A stretch of 64,000 nt of DNA, from NCBI GenBank assembly GCA_038503035.1, contig JAVSML010024350.1, positions 124,486 to 188,485 of the forward strand. The letters are read 5' to 3'. Each line of letters opens with the position of its first letter. The first letter of the stretch is position 1. Of the stretch, positions 1-35,218 are shown one piece after another. The stretch is from Crocodylus rhombifer (Eukaryota > Chordata > Crocodylia > Crocodylidae). The position numbers were made by a program, and so were the translations under genes. A model generated the notes under the pieces. The model did no database searches. It had not been told where the DNA came from and was given only the letters and a program-made list of their open reading frames with translations.

Positions 1-60
1 CCTCCAGCCCCGCGCCGGACTCGCTTTGTTCCCCGCCCCGCCCCGCCCCGCCCGGGGCCC
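1..60 (-). promoter_or_regulatory. GC-box cluster at window edge, possible promoter of a gene lying to the left
   Basis: Positions 31-54 are a run of overlapping CCCCG units, that is four to five consecutive GC boxes (Sp1/KLF-type) on the minus strand, followed leftward by CpG-rich sequence running off the window. Such clusters are typical of CpG-island promoters. In mammals the gene just downstream of EIF2B5, on the same strand, is DVL3, and this island lies about 5.5 kb downstream of the EIF2B5 stop, so a DVL3 promoter is a reasonable guess. No DVL3 codon is seen, so this is inference from synteny. It could equally be an isolated GC-rich repeat. Confidence 0.3.
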
Positions 61-61
61 G

Positions 62-400
62 CTGCCACCGCCACCGCCACGCGGCGACAAGGGCCTCCAC
101 CATCCTCCGCCGCCGGCCAGACGCGACACGAGGCGACGATCCGCCACCTCCTGCGCAACACGAAGGTCACCCGCCACCAGCACGGCGCCACGATCCTCCA
201 CCCGCCACGCGGCACCAGGGTCCCCCACCGCCGACATGACGCAACGCAAACGTCCCCCACCGACCGGCATGACACCGCTGACAAGTTCCCCCACCGCCAC
301 ACACCACGGTCCTGCACTGCCAACACAACGCCAAGACCCCGCGTCGCCGACACAACACCAAGACCCCCGCTGCCGACACGAAGAGCGCGGCCTGCAGCAT
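62..400. repeat. diverged GC-rich minisatellite, unit about 24-33 bp
   Basis: A degenerate unit recurs: GTCCCCCACCG-like starts at 220, 252, 285 and 309, followed by CCGACACRACRCCAAG-like blocks that recur to about 400. Spacing is 24-33 bp. The array is C-rich on the plus strand and keeps open frames on both strands by composition only. The 160-codon frame at 26-508 is proline/arginine-rich low-complexity sequence and is not supported as a gene. Confidence 0.6.
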
Positions 401-1023
401 CCTCGCCGAAGCCAGCGTTGCCAGCCTGCAACCCATGACCCTCGAGCTGGACACGGTCTGCAAATGCCCACCGACTCCCACCACGAGTGCCAACAGCCCG
501 AGATGTAAAGGCGGCCGGAGGAAACGCTACAAGGACGCACCGAATGGCATTGCACTCTCAACTGAGCGGCTGTCCATGTCGAGGTAAAGCGTCTTGCCTT
601 TGAAGCAGAGAAAAAAGCAGAAGGGAAAGGAGAGAAGTTGTGGCCTACAGCCTACCCGCTCGGACAGAAAAGCCGGGCAGTCCTGCGGACAGGTCTGCCA
701 CTCAGCAGCTGAACTCTTGAGTCGCCCATCAACCAGCCACGGCAGTGACCATGCTTGAATCAAGGAGACATTTTCCTCCCATGGCTGGTCTTCCCTGCCC
801 CGGCTCTTCCGTGCCCACAGCACAGGCAGGGAGATGTCACTGCCCCGTTGGAAGCCTTTATCGCTAGCTAAAGAGAGCAAGTCTTTCACTGTGCCAGGCT
901 TGCACGGTGCCTTCCAGCAGGGCCTGCTGGAAGTTGGGTGCAAGGCAGGCAACGTGACAGCCGCAGGCTCTCGACTTGCCTCGGTCCCTCCAATGCAGAA
1001 ACGTGCAGTTCCTTGGAGATCTC

Positions 1024-1374
1024 AAAACAACAGTGGGCTCCCTGTGCCTGAAGAAGGTACCCAAAAGCTTGCAAAGAACAGGCAGAGGGAGATTGCTGGT
1101 CTGAGATGTCCAAGGAGTGAAAGGAGCTAAAAAAGCGTGACAGGATGTCAGTACGGGATTGTAATTCCCACCTATTTGCAATCTTGTACTGACATCCTGG
1201 CACACTTTCAGCTCCTTGGACATCTCAGACCAGCAGAGCCCCCCTGTGCCTGAAGAACAGTGTTTGTGCCTTGAAAATTTGCAAAGAACTTCTTTCCAAC
1301 AAAAGATCTCACATCCACCCAACAAACTTTGCCTGCCTGTGTCCTTAGACCAACACGGCTACAACTGAAAACCC
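1024..1374. mobile_element. foldback (palindromic) MITE-like element, copy A
   Basis: Two inverted arms flank a short loop. The left arm, about 1079-1155, contains TCTGAGATGTCCAAGGAG and GACAGGATGTCAGTAC; the right arm, 1186-1241, contains GTACTGACATCCTGGC and CTCCTTGGACATCTCAGA. Outer parts repeat a TGCCTGAAGAA block on both sides. The right end has the ACCAACACGGCTACAACTG motif near 1350. A second copy lies at 30780-31232 with the loop in the opposite orientation. MITE-like foldbacks have been described as abundant in crocodilians (the 'Chompy' family). Membership in that family is my inference, not checked. Confidence 0.65.
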
Positions 1375-1615
1375 TGAAACTTGCATCCTTGACCAAGACA
1401 CAACGGCAGCGGCTTTTGAGTGCTTAAATACACTGAGCCAATGCACAGAGAGACTCAGCTGCCTGCAAAAGTCTTGCAAAGTCACTGAGATAGGAGCCAA
1501 AGAAACTGGCAGGAGACGATTAGGCGAAGCAGCCCCATGCCACCGACCGGACAGTGGTTCTCACTCTTTTTAGACCCCTGACACCCCTCAGAAAATGCCA
1601 GTTTTTAGTTTTCAC

Positions 1616-1642
1616 TTTTTTTTTTTTTTTTTTTTTTTTTTT
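1616..1642. repeat. poly(T) tract, 27 bases
   Basis: An uninterrupted run of T, located inside the hAT copy that begins at 1552. Confidence 0.95.
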
Positions 1643-1756
1643 GACTGTGGGAAAACAAAAGCGCAGTTTTTCTGTTGCTAAGAACTCAGCACAGGCACAA
1701 GAGGCCAGCGTGGTGTCAACACTGTGAATTCCTATGTGAAATCTCTGCATTCATCC

Positions 1757-1905
1757 TGTGAAGGCAGGGCAGGGATGCACCTTACGGACTAAACCGGAGA
1801 TGCATAAGCTTGTGCGAGTCTGAGCTCAGACTCACGAACGCTTATGCATCTCCAGTGTAGTTAGCCTATGAAGTGCATCTGTATCCTGCCTTTTGCCTGA
1901 CTTCA
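1757..1905. mobile_element. palindromic element nested in a hAT copy
   Basis: The core at 1796-1853 is a near-perfect 58-bp palindrome centred on GAGCTC (1822-1827), with outer arms GGAGATGCATAAGC and GCTTATGCATCTCC. Weaker symmetry extends outward: GAAGGCAGGGCAGGGATGCA on the left matches the reverse complement of TGCATCTGTATCCTGCCTTT on the right. The whole thing is a foldback of about 150 bp sitting between two halves of the hAT copy. A related half-element is at 31988-32045. Confidence 0.6.
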
Positions 1906-2125
1906 GACGACGACAGTTCGCTACCTCTATTTTGTGTGTCGTCTGCACACCTAACACTAACATCGCATGGCACGCTGCCTTCCAAGGATCTCAAGGTACC
2001 CCGGTGCTGCAACACCCTGCTGCAGAATCGCTGCTGTAGCTTTGTACCTGCATTAAGAAACATCGCAGCACCACCGCTTCTGCCGTTACACTCAGCTATA
2101 GGCTGGGTTCAGGCATTTCAGATCA

Positions 2126-2222
2126 TTTGAGCCCATCTGACTTCCTGCCCCTTGGGCGGGGGGGCTGGACCCCACGATCTCGCAAGGTTCCTTCCAGCCC
2201 CGTTGCTACGAAATCTATGAAA
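2126..2222 (+). mobile_element. CR1 LINE 3'-end fragment
   Basis: It shows the CR1 3'-end signature: TGACTTCCTGCCCCTTGGG, then GGGGGCTGGACCCCACGATC, then AAGGTTCCTTCCAGCCCC, ending in short CTACGAAATCTATGAAATG tail repeats. It is severely 5'-truncated. Confidence 0.8.
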
Positions 2223-2299
2223 TGTTTAGCACAGCACAAAACCCTCAGCCCAGCCCCAGATGTGGTGAGGTGAATAGGCTTAGGCTCCAGCACTTAATT

Positions 2300-2440
2300 C
2301 TTTAAACAAAGCAGAGATGTCTCTCTAAAAGATACATTCTCATTCAAGCAGAAATCATGGCCTGATGCAGGACCCAGCAGGTGAGTTCTGATCTGGTGTG
2401 AGACTAGATGATTGCACTGGCCTTTTTTGGCCTTAAAAAA
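2300..2440 (+). mobile_element. old CR1 3'-end fragment of a second subfamily
   Basis: The order TCTCTAAAAGATACATTCTC, then AATCATGGCCTGATGCAGG, then GACTAGATGATTGCACTGG, then CCTTTTTTGGCCTTAAAA matches the 3' end of an older CR1 type also seen at 32555-32852. It is diverged and ends in an A run. Confidence 0.55.
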
Positions 2441-5088
2441 AAAAAAAAAATCTCAGGGCTCTACCACTCACATTGCTCTAAAAAAAACAACAACAAAAAA
2501 AAACCCAGCATGTTTCACTGCATAGTCAAAGCTTCTTCCTCGAAAGCAGTTTGCATCCATCCAACTCACTTCCGAATAAGCCATACAAATCATTGGGCCC
2601 ATCCCGCTCTTTGATGCCATCATCAACTCTCCATACACACAGAGATAGGTATCTATAGATGCACACGTGTCTATATATGTCTAGACACACGCGCACACAC
2701 GTTTATCTGCCATTTTAGAAATGAGCAAGTTTAACCCAACACAGCTCTGCCTTGGAGGACGTCAAATATGCTACTTGGTCTCTGTTCCGAGTGATGTAGC
2801 CAAAGATTACCACGGTGGGGGGGGGAACCCCGTGCAGAAGAGACTGAGGGTAAGGACAAAGCATCCTCACGTAGCGACATTCTTAGCCCTTTGAACCCTC
2901 TACCTTAGGTATGTGCCTGCAACCCTTGGGTCAGATGGTGGCTCGCAACACGGAGATTTTGGCCACTTGAGAGCAGAGACCTCAGGCTGTGGAATGCAGA
3001 ACACACAGAAAGCAGAATTGTTTGTTTCTTGGCACAAAGAAGCCAGAGGCTCCGGCCAAAACAAGCCAGTTACGGAATTACAGACGAAAGCTTCTTTTTA
3101 ACCTTCTTTACGCTGTTAAAAAAAAAAAAATACTCAAGATGTCCAGGGAGATTTCCAAATTCCTGAATCTCGCAGCTGGCTGGTAAACACTTTTGAAAAA
3201 GGGTTTGTTACCCACCTCTTCCCCAGCAGGGTATGTTGTAGGACATACTTTAATGCGCATATGGCAGGGAGGATCATGCTTCAGCCAGGTTTAAAGCACA
3301 TCTTTTGAACTTGTTCTGAATAAACAGGAGCCTCACCCACTGCAGGAATCTGAAGTGCTGGAGTTTCAACTGGGTGAGTTCCCTTGCAATTCCTAATGGT
3401 AATGCTGCTGGATAGGATTGAACACCTATCCCATGCCACGAGCGCACTAATTTTATGCCTGTTAGAAGCACAACTTTGGATCGTTTTGAAAGATAAAAGT
3501 GGAAACTGTCGATCCTCCTGGATCATGGTGTATGCATGAGGTCCACCCAGATCTTCGATGCGTATGCCTGGGCAGGAATTTTTTTGGAAGGGTGGAGGTT
3601 GCCCAGACCTTCCATCCTCCCTTTAGGCCACTGAGACAAAATCCAAAGACCAGATGTTTGATGCCTCCATGGCTGTACTTGGCATAAAAGTGTCTGGGAA
3701 TTGAACCACAGGGGACTCCTGTGAAATAAGGTAGCTATGGGTTATTATGGAGAAGTCAGTGAGACCAGAGCAGAACTCATGGGTAATGCCACGCTCTGAG
3801 ACATGTACTCAAACAGCTGATTCTTTATACCAGGATGGTTTTAATCGCTCCCTGAATTAAATATTGGCAGATACAGAAAGTTCAGATACCAACTATTTTC
3901 CCAACACTTACAAGACTGGGTTCCACAGTGCGAGAAACCAAGGGCCTTCAGGCACAGTACAGATACGGTGAGTGCTCAAAGATCACCCCTTCCCAGTGCT
4001 CGTGTGTAAGAGGCAGCATTCCCACCCTCTACCAGCGCCCCACCACAAAACCGTGTGGCACCACTGACCCAGAACACATGCCAAGTAAGCAGGTTCAACG
4101 CATCTCCCCAAGGGATCTATTTAACACTTCTCTTCCTAAAGGGACACTGGCAAGGTAAGCATGTCCAACATGACCTACGGACAATTGTAAGCAGATTCTC
4201 TGCTCCACTCTTGGTGGAGAACAAGGGAGGGAAGTAGCACAGCGACATGGACAGAAATGCTGCTCCTGAGCGCTCTATTGCTAGCATGGAAAGATGGTGC
4301 AGTAGAGGTGGGCTAAAAAAAAAAAAAAAGGCTGCCTTCATTCCTGTTGCACACCCAAGACTTACCTTGGGACTCCTAGGTTGGCAACCCCTTGAAGAAC
4401 CTTTCATTCTTCTTCCCCCCCAATAAATAAATAAATAAATAAAAAAAAATCCCACTAGCTCTGGGAGTGTGTGGAACAAAAATCTTGTAGGGAGACTCAA
4501 AAATAGAAAAATACTACTTAAAAGGAAAGCCCTTTCCTCTCTTCATACTAGAACAGAGCTCAGGAGCCTGCTTTTCCCTTAAAGAGTGGCTGCTGCTGTT
4601 GCTAACACTTAAAGCAGGGCAGGTAACATCAGCAAGTGAAAGGACTACTCAAAGCCCTGAGCAGAGCAGCGCACTCAGCTGGTGCTGAACATCTCCATTC
4701 CCTTTCAGAAAAAAAAAACCAAGAAAAAAAATAAAACCTTTCATCTCCAAAGCACCATGTCTGCCAGCATCCAGAGGTCCAGGAAAGGCACATCATATTG
4801 CTCCAGACAGCACTTCACTGGCTAAGTGCATATCTATGCAACCAATCCCCTGCAAGACAAGCAAGTGAGCATCTTCCCCTTTACACACACAAAGACACTG
4901 ACACAAAAGATGATGCGTTGCACCAAGACCACAGGACAAGTCCAAGTCAGATCCAGGTATGCCTCGAGGCCAGAGGTCCTCCTCCTCCTCCTCGAAAGAC
5001 AGTCCGAGGGCTTCTTTCCAGGGTACCTTAGGCAAACTCAAACTAGGCCTTCTGCCACCACAGGAGTTCCAGGTCACTAACGCTGCAC
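2441..5088. other. intergenic DNA without recognisable genes
   Basis: I see no conserved coding sequence here. The stretch has A runs (about 2437-2450, 3118-3130, 4316-4329), a short CA-rich tract near 2685-2700 and the AAAT microsatellite. Small open frames are scattered on both strands and none has recognisable protein features. Confidence 0.6.
4422..4449 (+). repeat. (AAAT)n microsatellite
   Basis: Five AATA units in a row followed by a 9-base A run. Confidence 0.9.
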
Positions 5089-5596
5089 TTTATGTGCCAA
5101 CCTTGCCACTGTCCCTCAGGAAGGGGATCTTCATACGTGAACTCAAAGAAGTCAGTGACTCTGAATGAATCTGGTCATAGGACCACATTTACACAAACCA
5201 GAAATAGTTCAGAATGACAGGGAATTTGTATGCATCTGTCTCTGTCACCCCACTTTAGGAGCAAGAGCCTCCCAACAGATAGCTTAATACACCATATATA
5301 GGCCCCAAGAAAGATCTTAGACATATGCATCTCCTATTTTCCCCCACTGGTTCTCACATCATGCTGTGACTATCCCATGTAAGGTGCCATTTGGGAGGGA
5401 AGGGCTGGGAATAAATGTAATTCACAATGGGATTGTCAGTCAGTCAGTTAGATTTCAGGCCCCACACCCACACACCATGCACTGGCATCAATCTTCCTTG
5501 GCCCACCCTGCCAGGCAAAGCCTGGCTGGTAAGAGGTCCCTCCCTCCCCTCCTGAAAAGGCAGTGGGAGCGCGCCATCTCATGTCAGCCTGCTGCG
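5089..5596 (-). other. EIF2B5: probable EIF2B5 3' UTR
   Basis: This is the sequence directly after the EIF2B5 stop codon. No AATAAA is found on the minus strand for several kb below the stop. The nearest candidate is the variant CATAAA at 5089-5094 (TTTATG on plus), which would give a 3' UTR of about 0.5 kb. The true end is not determined. Confidence 0.3.
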
Positions 5597-30276
<24,680 letters not shown>

Positions 30277-30560
30277 TTCCTCACGCGGCCTCATCCGCCA
30301 CTTCCGCTTCCGGGCCCGCTCTGGAAGGAGGAACGGCAAGCCGGCATGGACACACTAGGTACACTGAGAGGCTCCACGTGGCTGTCGCAGCGTGGGGCCT
30401 GCGCAGTAAGGCTGCAGCCGGCGTGAGGGCGCCTGGGCTGACACCGCATGCGCAGAGAGGAGCTTGCTGTGTCTGCAGTGAAGCTGGCAGAGGCTGCGCT
30501 GCCCCGCGCATGCGCAGGGGCAGGTCTCCAGCCCTTCCCCTATCCTGCAGCTGCTTTTGG
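30277..30560 (-). promoter_or_regulatory. EIF2B5: EIF2B5 CpG-island promoter
   Basis: CpG-rich, no TATA box. Minus-strand CCGGAAGCGGAAGT (30300-30313) is two ETS-family sites in tandem, 24 bases upstream of the ATG. GCGCATGCGC at 30506-30515 is a perfect NRF1 palindrome, with a second near-match CGCATGCGCA at 30445-30454. ETS plus NRF1 without TATA is a common housekeeping arrangement. The transcription start is not resolved. Confidence 0.7.
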
Positions 30561-30779
30561 GCTCCAGGTGGGGATCAGCCTTCCACGGCCAGGTTTGCTT
30601 TTTAGTGAAGGAGGCGACAAGTGTGACAGGGTGTCAGTGAGAATGAAAATATGTGGAAATTGCGTTCTCTGTTGGGCTGAAGGGGAGTTCCCTGCTCAGC
30701 CTAGCAGATGCACAGGGCTCTGGGCGTTGGTGCTGACGTGTGAAAAATTGCCATTTCCTAGGTCAGATCATAGGTCCCT

Positions 30780-31232
30780 CTCGCCCGGTCACACAAGGGC
30801 AGAAAGCAGATGCTGAAAGGGAGAGTGAATTGGGTCTGACTTTAGACCAACTGAATAGTTGGGGAAAAGTTCTTTGCAAGCGTTCAGGTGCAATCGCCCT
30901 TCTTCAGGCAGAGGGAGACTGCTAGTCTGAGATGTCCGAGGAGTGAAAGAAGCTAAAAGTGTGATGGGATGTCAGTATGAAATTGCACATAGGTGGGAAT
31001 TACAATCTTAATGACATCCTGTTACACTTTTAGATCACTCCTTGGAGATCTCAGACCAGCAGAGACATCTCCACCCCCCAGTGCCTGAAGAAGGGTGTTT
31101 GTGCCCAGAAGTTTGCAAAGGACTTTTTTCCAACTACTCAACTGGTCTAACAAAAGATATCACATCCACGCAAAGAAGCTTGCCTGCCTGCGTCCTTAGA
31201 CCAACACAGCTACAGCCAAAAACCTTGGGTGT
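30780..31232. mobile_element. foldback MITE-like element, copy B
   Basis: The left arm contains TCTGAGATGTCCGAGGAGTG and GTGATGGGATGTCAGTA, the right arm TGACATCCTGTTACACTT and CTCCTTGGAGATCTCAGACC. Outer arms also pair: AGACCAACTGAATAGTTGG on the left with CCAACTACTCAACTGGTCT on the right. The right end carries AGACCAACACAGCTACAGCC. It is the same family as the copy at 1024-1374, with a reversed loop. It lies about 500 bp upstream of the EIF2B5 start codon. Confidence 0.65.
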
Positions 31233-31987
31233 AACTTGGTTCAGGTTATTTTTGCCCAGGTTGCATGCCCTCAAGAAAAACCAGGCTGTCTCCAGTGCTG
31301 CACACTACCTCCTTTACAGACCTTCCCATTTAAGTTCTCAGCTGGGGGAGGCTGAGCCGTCTGCATTGTGAGTAGGTGATGGGGAAAGTTGAACATTGTT
31401 GTCAGTCCCTTGGTATGAGAACGGCAGCAGAGATCAACCATAGCCCTGTCTGCTCCTGTTTGAGGTGCCCATGTTCAATGCTCCTCTGTAGTTGCAGAGC
31501 CCTCCTAGTGCTGGGAGAGGTAGCCCCCCTCTGCCAGGTGGAGTAAGGCATCTGCCTCTGTTTGTCAGCCGGCTTCCTGAGTCGCACGCAAGCCTCTCTT
31601 GCAGCACAGGTGCCGAGTGGCGCTGTGTCTGTACTCTGGGGCCTGGGCAGTGGTTGCTGTCTGCTTCTGGAAATCTGGCACTAGATCAAAAGTAGTATGG
31701 ACACAGCTTTAGAAACACGTGTACATTTACCCACACACAGCACCGTACCTAGACTCCTGGCAGCCCTGGGCAAACTCTTAGTATCGGACCCCGCTTCGTC
31801 AAAGATAATAATAATAATTGGATGATGGGGAAAATATACCATTTTCGGGCCCCCTTTCTGTCTGGGTCCCAGGCAGCCGCCCAGTTCGCCCATGCCTATG
31901 TCCAGTCCTGCCCACACATGTCTGTTGGGATACGGTTGGCGTGGAGGGCACATCCATGCTTTACCAGAGGGATGATTGCAGCAGGTG

Positions 31988-32045
31988 TAGAAGGCAGGGC
32001 AGAATTGCACCTTAATGACTAACTATATCAGAGGTACATCAGTTT
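31988..32045. mobile_element. half of the palindromic element seen at 1757
   Basis: GAAGGCAGGGCAGAATTGCA followed by CCTTAATGACTAACTATATC and AGAGGTACATCAG matches the left arm of the element at 1757-1905. No matching right arm is seen. Confidence 0.4.
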
Positions 32046-32554
32046 TTGTAAGCAGCAGCTGACTTCACCTGGCAGTGCAGCAGGTGTAGTCATACCAGCC
32101 CCAGTATTAGCTAGCATGGGGAAGAGTAGCCGTGAAGTACTGCATTGTGGACTTCAGGATTACTATCTTACTGAGGATATACTGTAGCCGCTAATGCTTG
32201 CTGAAGTGCCTGCTCATATGCCTTGCTTATTGTTATCCAAGCTAGGTGGGTGAGAGCTAGCTCAGGTATATCAAAATGTGTTGTTATCACATCTCTACTG
32301 CAGTGTGGATCTAGGTACAGACTTGCCAAGACACAGACACAACTTTGTCCATCCATATACTTGTGCGCACACATGGACACTTGGACACAGCTTGCCATAT
32401 GGCACATGCTCCCCGCCCCCCATGGGCTCATTCATGGAAATGAAAGCTTGATAGCAAAGTACAGAACAGCACGGCATGAGCATCCCCTGCATAGTGCAGA
32501 TAAAGACTATCTGAGGCTAGAAGATTCTTCTATTTAGCAAATAAAGACATAGCA

Positions 32555-32852
32555 GGATTCAATTTCTGCAAGCTGAAGCCAGGCAAATTTAAATTGGAAA
32601 TAAGGTACAAACACCACAAGTAATTAACAGTGAGCATAATTAATTGCCAGAACAGTTTCCCAACTGACACAGAGGGTAGATTCTCCACCACTTGATGTCT
32701 TTTAATCAAGACCAGATGTCTTTCCAACATGTGCTCTAGTTCACGCACATATTCTAGTGCTCGGTGCAGGACTCACTGGGTAAAATTGTATGGCTTGAGC
32801 TACGCAGAAGGTCAGACCTGATTCTTAAGTTCCTTTTGTCCTTGACATTTAT
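32555..32852 (+). mobile_element. old CR1 fragment (C-terminal RT to 3' end)
   Basis: Degraded codons for LDWKLRYKHHK and QNSFPTDTEGRFSTT are followed by TTTTAATCAAGACCAGATGT, CTCACTGGGTAAAATTGTA and CAGAAGGTCAGACCTGATTC. This is the order of an old CR1 subfamily whose tail is also at 2300. Confidence 0.6.
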
Positions 32853-34782
32853 ATGAGTATTGATGTCTGAGGCATCTCCACAGGTAGAAGGTTTTCTCTT
32901 GAACTTTCCCAAGATTGCATACTTCCCATCTACCCTCCTGTCCTGCAGTAGTGTCCTGAGGAGGGGCAACTGGGTAAGTAGCTGGAGGAACTGGCTTTGT
33001 TGGAGGGGGGACACAAAAACATGCACTACTGTCTCTGGCGCTGTGGCAGTGGGCACTGCCCCATGCGCTGCAGCTTCCTGGAGTACGGAGCTGCCCTGTT
33101 ATGCTTTTGCTGTCCCAGTGGCTTTTTGAAATTAGTGTTCCTCCTTGTAACCCAGAGTTGTTTGCTAGAAACCTGGGATGGTGCAGAGGATGCAAACTGC
33201 ATTTGTCTGCCCTCTTTAGCTGGTAGCTCCTCACAGCAGGAAATCAGAGCTTCACTGGAGACTCCCTGCTGCTTTCAATATGGACAACTAAGAAGTGAGC
33301 AAGTAGAAGAGGCAAGACATGGCATTGAGGTAATAAGTTCTTCCTGAAAACAGTGCGTAGGACATGAAGACCAGAGGTTTCAGGAGACAGAGTGGCTTGG
33401 TTGGATGACAGGAAGATAAGGTGTGCAGGAAAGGGCAAAGGGTAACCACCTGGAAGACACAGAGAAACAAGTAACAGCTCTGGTGCATCAGCACTTTCTT
33501 TTTAACTTGTTGCTACTTCTCCAGTTAACTGTTCCCCCAATCTCATCATGGTAGGTTCAAGCAGACTGCGGCAGGACAACAGCTTTTGGAGGGAGTCCAT
33601 GAAGCCTATTGCTGTGTTGACACTGGGGGATTGGCCAGGACATTCACAGCTCACTGAGCTCCTTCCAAAACACCCAACCATACAAATTATCCCAGCCAGC
33701 AGTTTTCCCAAGGCTGTCACGAGGCAGGAATGAAGCAGTCAGCACTACTCAGTGTCTGCCCTGCACCGGACTGCCAGGTACAGGCATGATGAGTTGTATA
33801 CGCATGAGTCATGCTTAGCAGAAAGCGGAGTGTCAGATGAGTAGTGTGGGGCGAGAATACTTTCAAGCAGAACATAGAAACAAGACAGGCCATTTCTCTT
33901 TGCTTGGATCAGACCCCCTGCACCTCCCAGAGCTTTCTTCTGCTGTTCTTCCAGCATCTGCCTGACATTAGAAGGATCTGAAGGTCAGTGAGCAGCTGTG
34001 GAGGGGAAGCTGTTGCAGCTGCCTGACCTGACTCTCCACAGAGGCTTCTGGTAGCATGTGTGGTTCATGTGCCCTATGGAAGTGCGGGGCTGGGACAGAC
34101 AACACCTCCGCCCTGAGCAGCAAGGGGACTTCATAGGAAAGCATAGAGAAGTGTTAACTCCACCAGGACTTCTAGGCAAAAGAAGCTGCAGGGGAGAGCA
34201 AGTAAGGGCACATCTGAGCTCCTACCTCTTCTCGTGCCCTTTATAGTCTAAGGTTTACTCCTAGCATCCACTCCATCTGACACCACCCATGGCCTCGCTG
34301 CCAGCTCAGCCCACTTACCACGTGAAGCCAGCTCCCACATTACCTTAGCTCCTGGGAAGGAACCAGTTGCATATAAAACCCCCAGAAAGTCCCTGCAATA
34401 AGAGAAGCACTTGGACAAAAAGCATTTCCTTTCCTTTACTCTGCTTTGCCAACCACTCCTTTCCCTCACCTCTCTCTAGTGGTTGAGGCAACTCCTAAAC
34501 CCAGGCAGGCTGGATGCAGCTTTCCTGTCTATTCACCAGCTGACAAAGGGAATAATATTTGATTACCTTCAGACTCAAAACAGCTGTCACAAAACAGAAA
34601 CCCAACATAGGCCTGGCTATAACCCCTTGCTCGACATTAGTTGCCAGTAGCAGGCTCTCTCTTCTCTATCTATGAGGCCTCTGTCTGTCTGGCACCCTCA
34701 AGCATCTCTGGGCTACTCTTCTCCCAGTTCACCCGCAAGGTAAATATGAACTCCCTACTTTTTAGGGCTCCAGGTCACAGAT
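32853..34782. other. intergenic DNA, nothing recognised
   Basis: About 1.9 kb with only short scattered open frames. No exon, RNA gene or repeat could be supported. Confidence 0.6.
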
Positions 34783-35218
34783 TCCATAGATTTCATAGAC
34801 ATTAGGGCTGGAAGAGATCCTAGAGGATCATCAAGTCCAGCCCCCCGCCCCAGGGGCAAGAAATCATCAGGGATCATAGGATCCCAGCAACATAAACATC
34901 CGAGCATGTCTTGAGGCATTCAAAGTGGGTGCTTGAACCACCTCCGGCGGCAGTCTATTCCAGACCTTGGGGGCTCGGACAGTGAAGAAGTTCTTCCTTA
35001 AGTCCAGCCTGAATAGGTCACAGTGGAGTTTGTGACCGTTCGACCTTGTCATCCCTTGGGGCGCTCTGATGAACACGTCCCCCCAGATCCTGGTGAACAC
35101 CCCGATAAACTTATAGGTGGCCACCAGATCACCCCTGAGCCTGTGCTTTTCCAGGCTGAAGAGTCCCATGGCTCTCAGCCTCTCATCATAAGGTCTGTTT
35201 TCCTGCCCTCTGATCATG
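34783..35218 (-). mobile_element. host CR1, 3' segment (part 1 of 3)
   Basis: Minus-strand CR1 tail: TTCATAGACATTAGGGCTGG, then the codons of the RT C-terminus (ENRPYDERLRAMGLFSLEK, WNRLPPEVVQAPTLNA). It stops at CTCTGATCATG, where the plus-strand CR1 begins. The sequence resumes in register at 38421, so the two pieces are one element. Confidence 0.85.

Larger units (their letters stand above)
1552..2022 (+). mobile_element. hAT-type non-autonomous DNA transposon, interrupted
   Basis: It starts with the hAT-like terminus CAGTGGTTCTCAC and continues with a block matching the complete copy at 16712-17000: ACCCCTCAGAAAATGCC near its 5' end, CTCTGCATTC in the middle and ACACCTAACACTAAC near its 3' end. 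A 27-base T run (1616-1642) has expanded inside it. A palindromic element at 1757-1905 splits it. The 3' terminus is eroded and no target duplication is seen. Confidence 0.5.

Noticed and set aside
26..508. 160-codon proline/arginine-rich frame at the left edge.
   Set aside because: It is the translation of a GC-rich minisatellite.
31737..31910. Possible DNA-transposon remnant (CAGCCCTGGGCAAACTCTTA, then ATAATAATAATAATTGG).
   Set aside because: Looks repeat-like, but I could not find termini, a second copy or a family resemblance strong enough to annotate.
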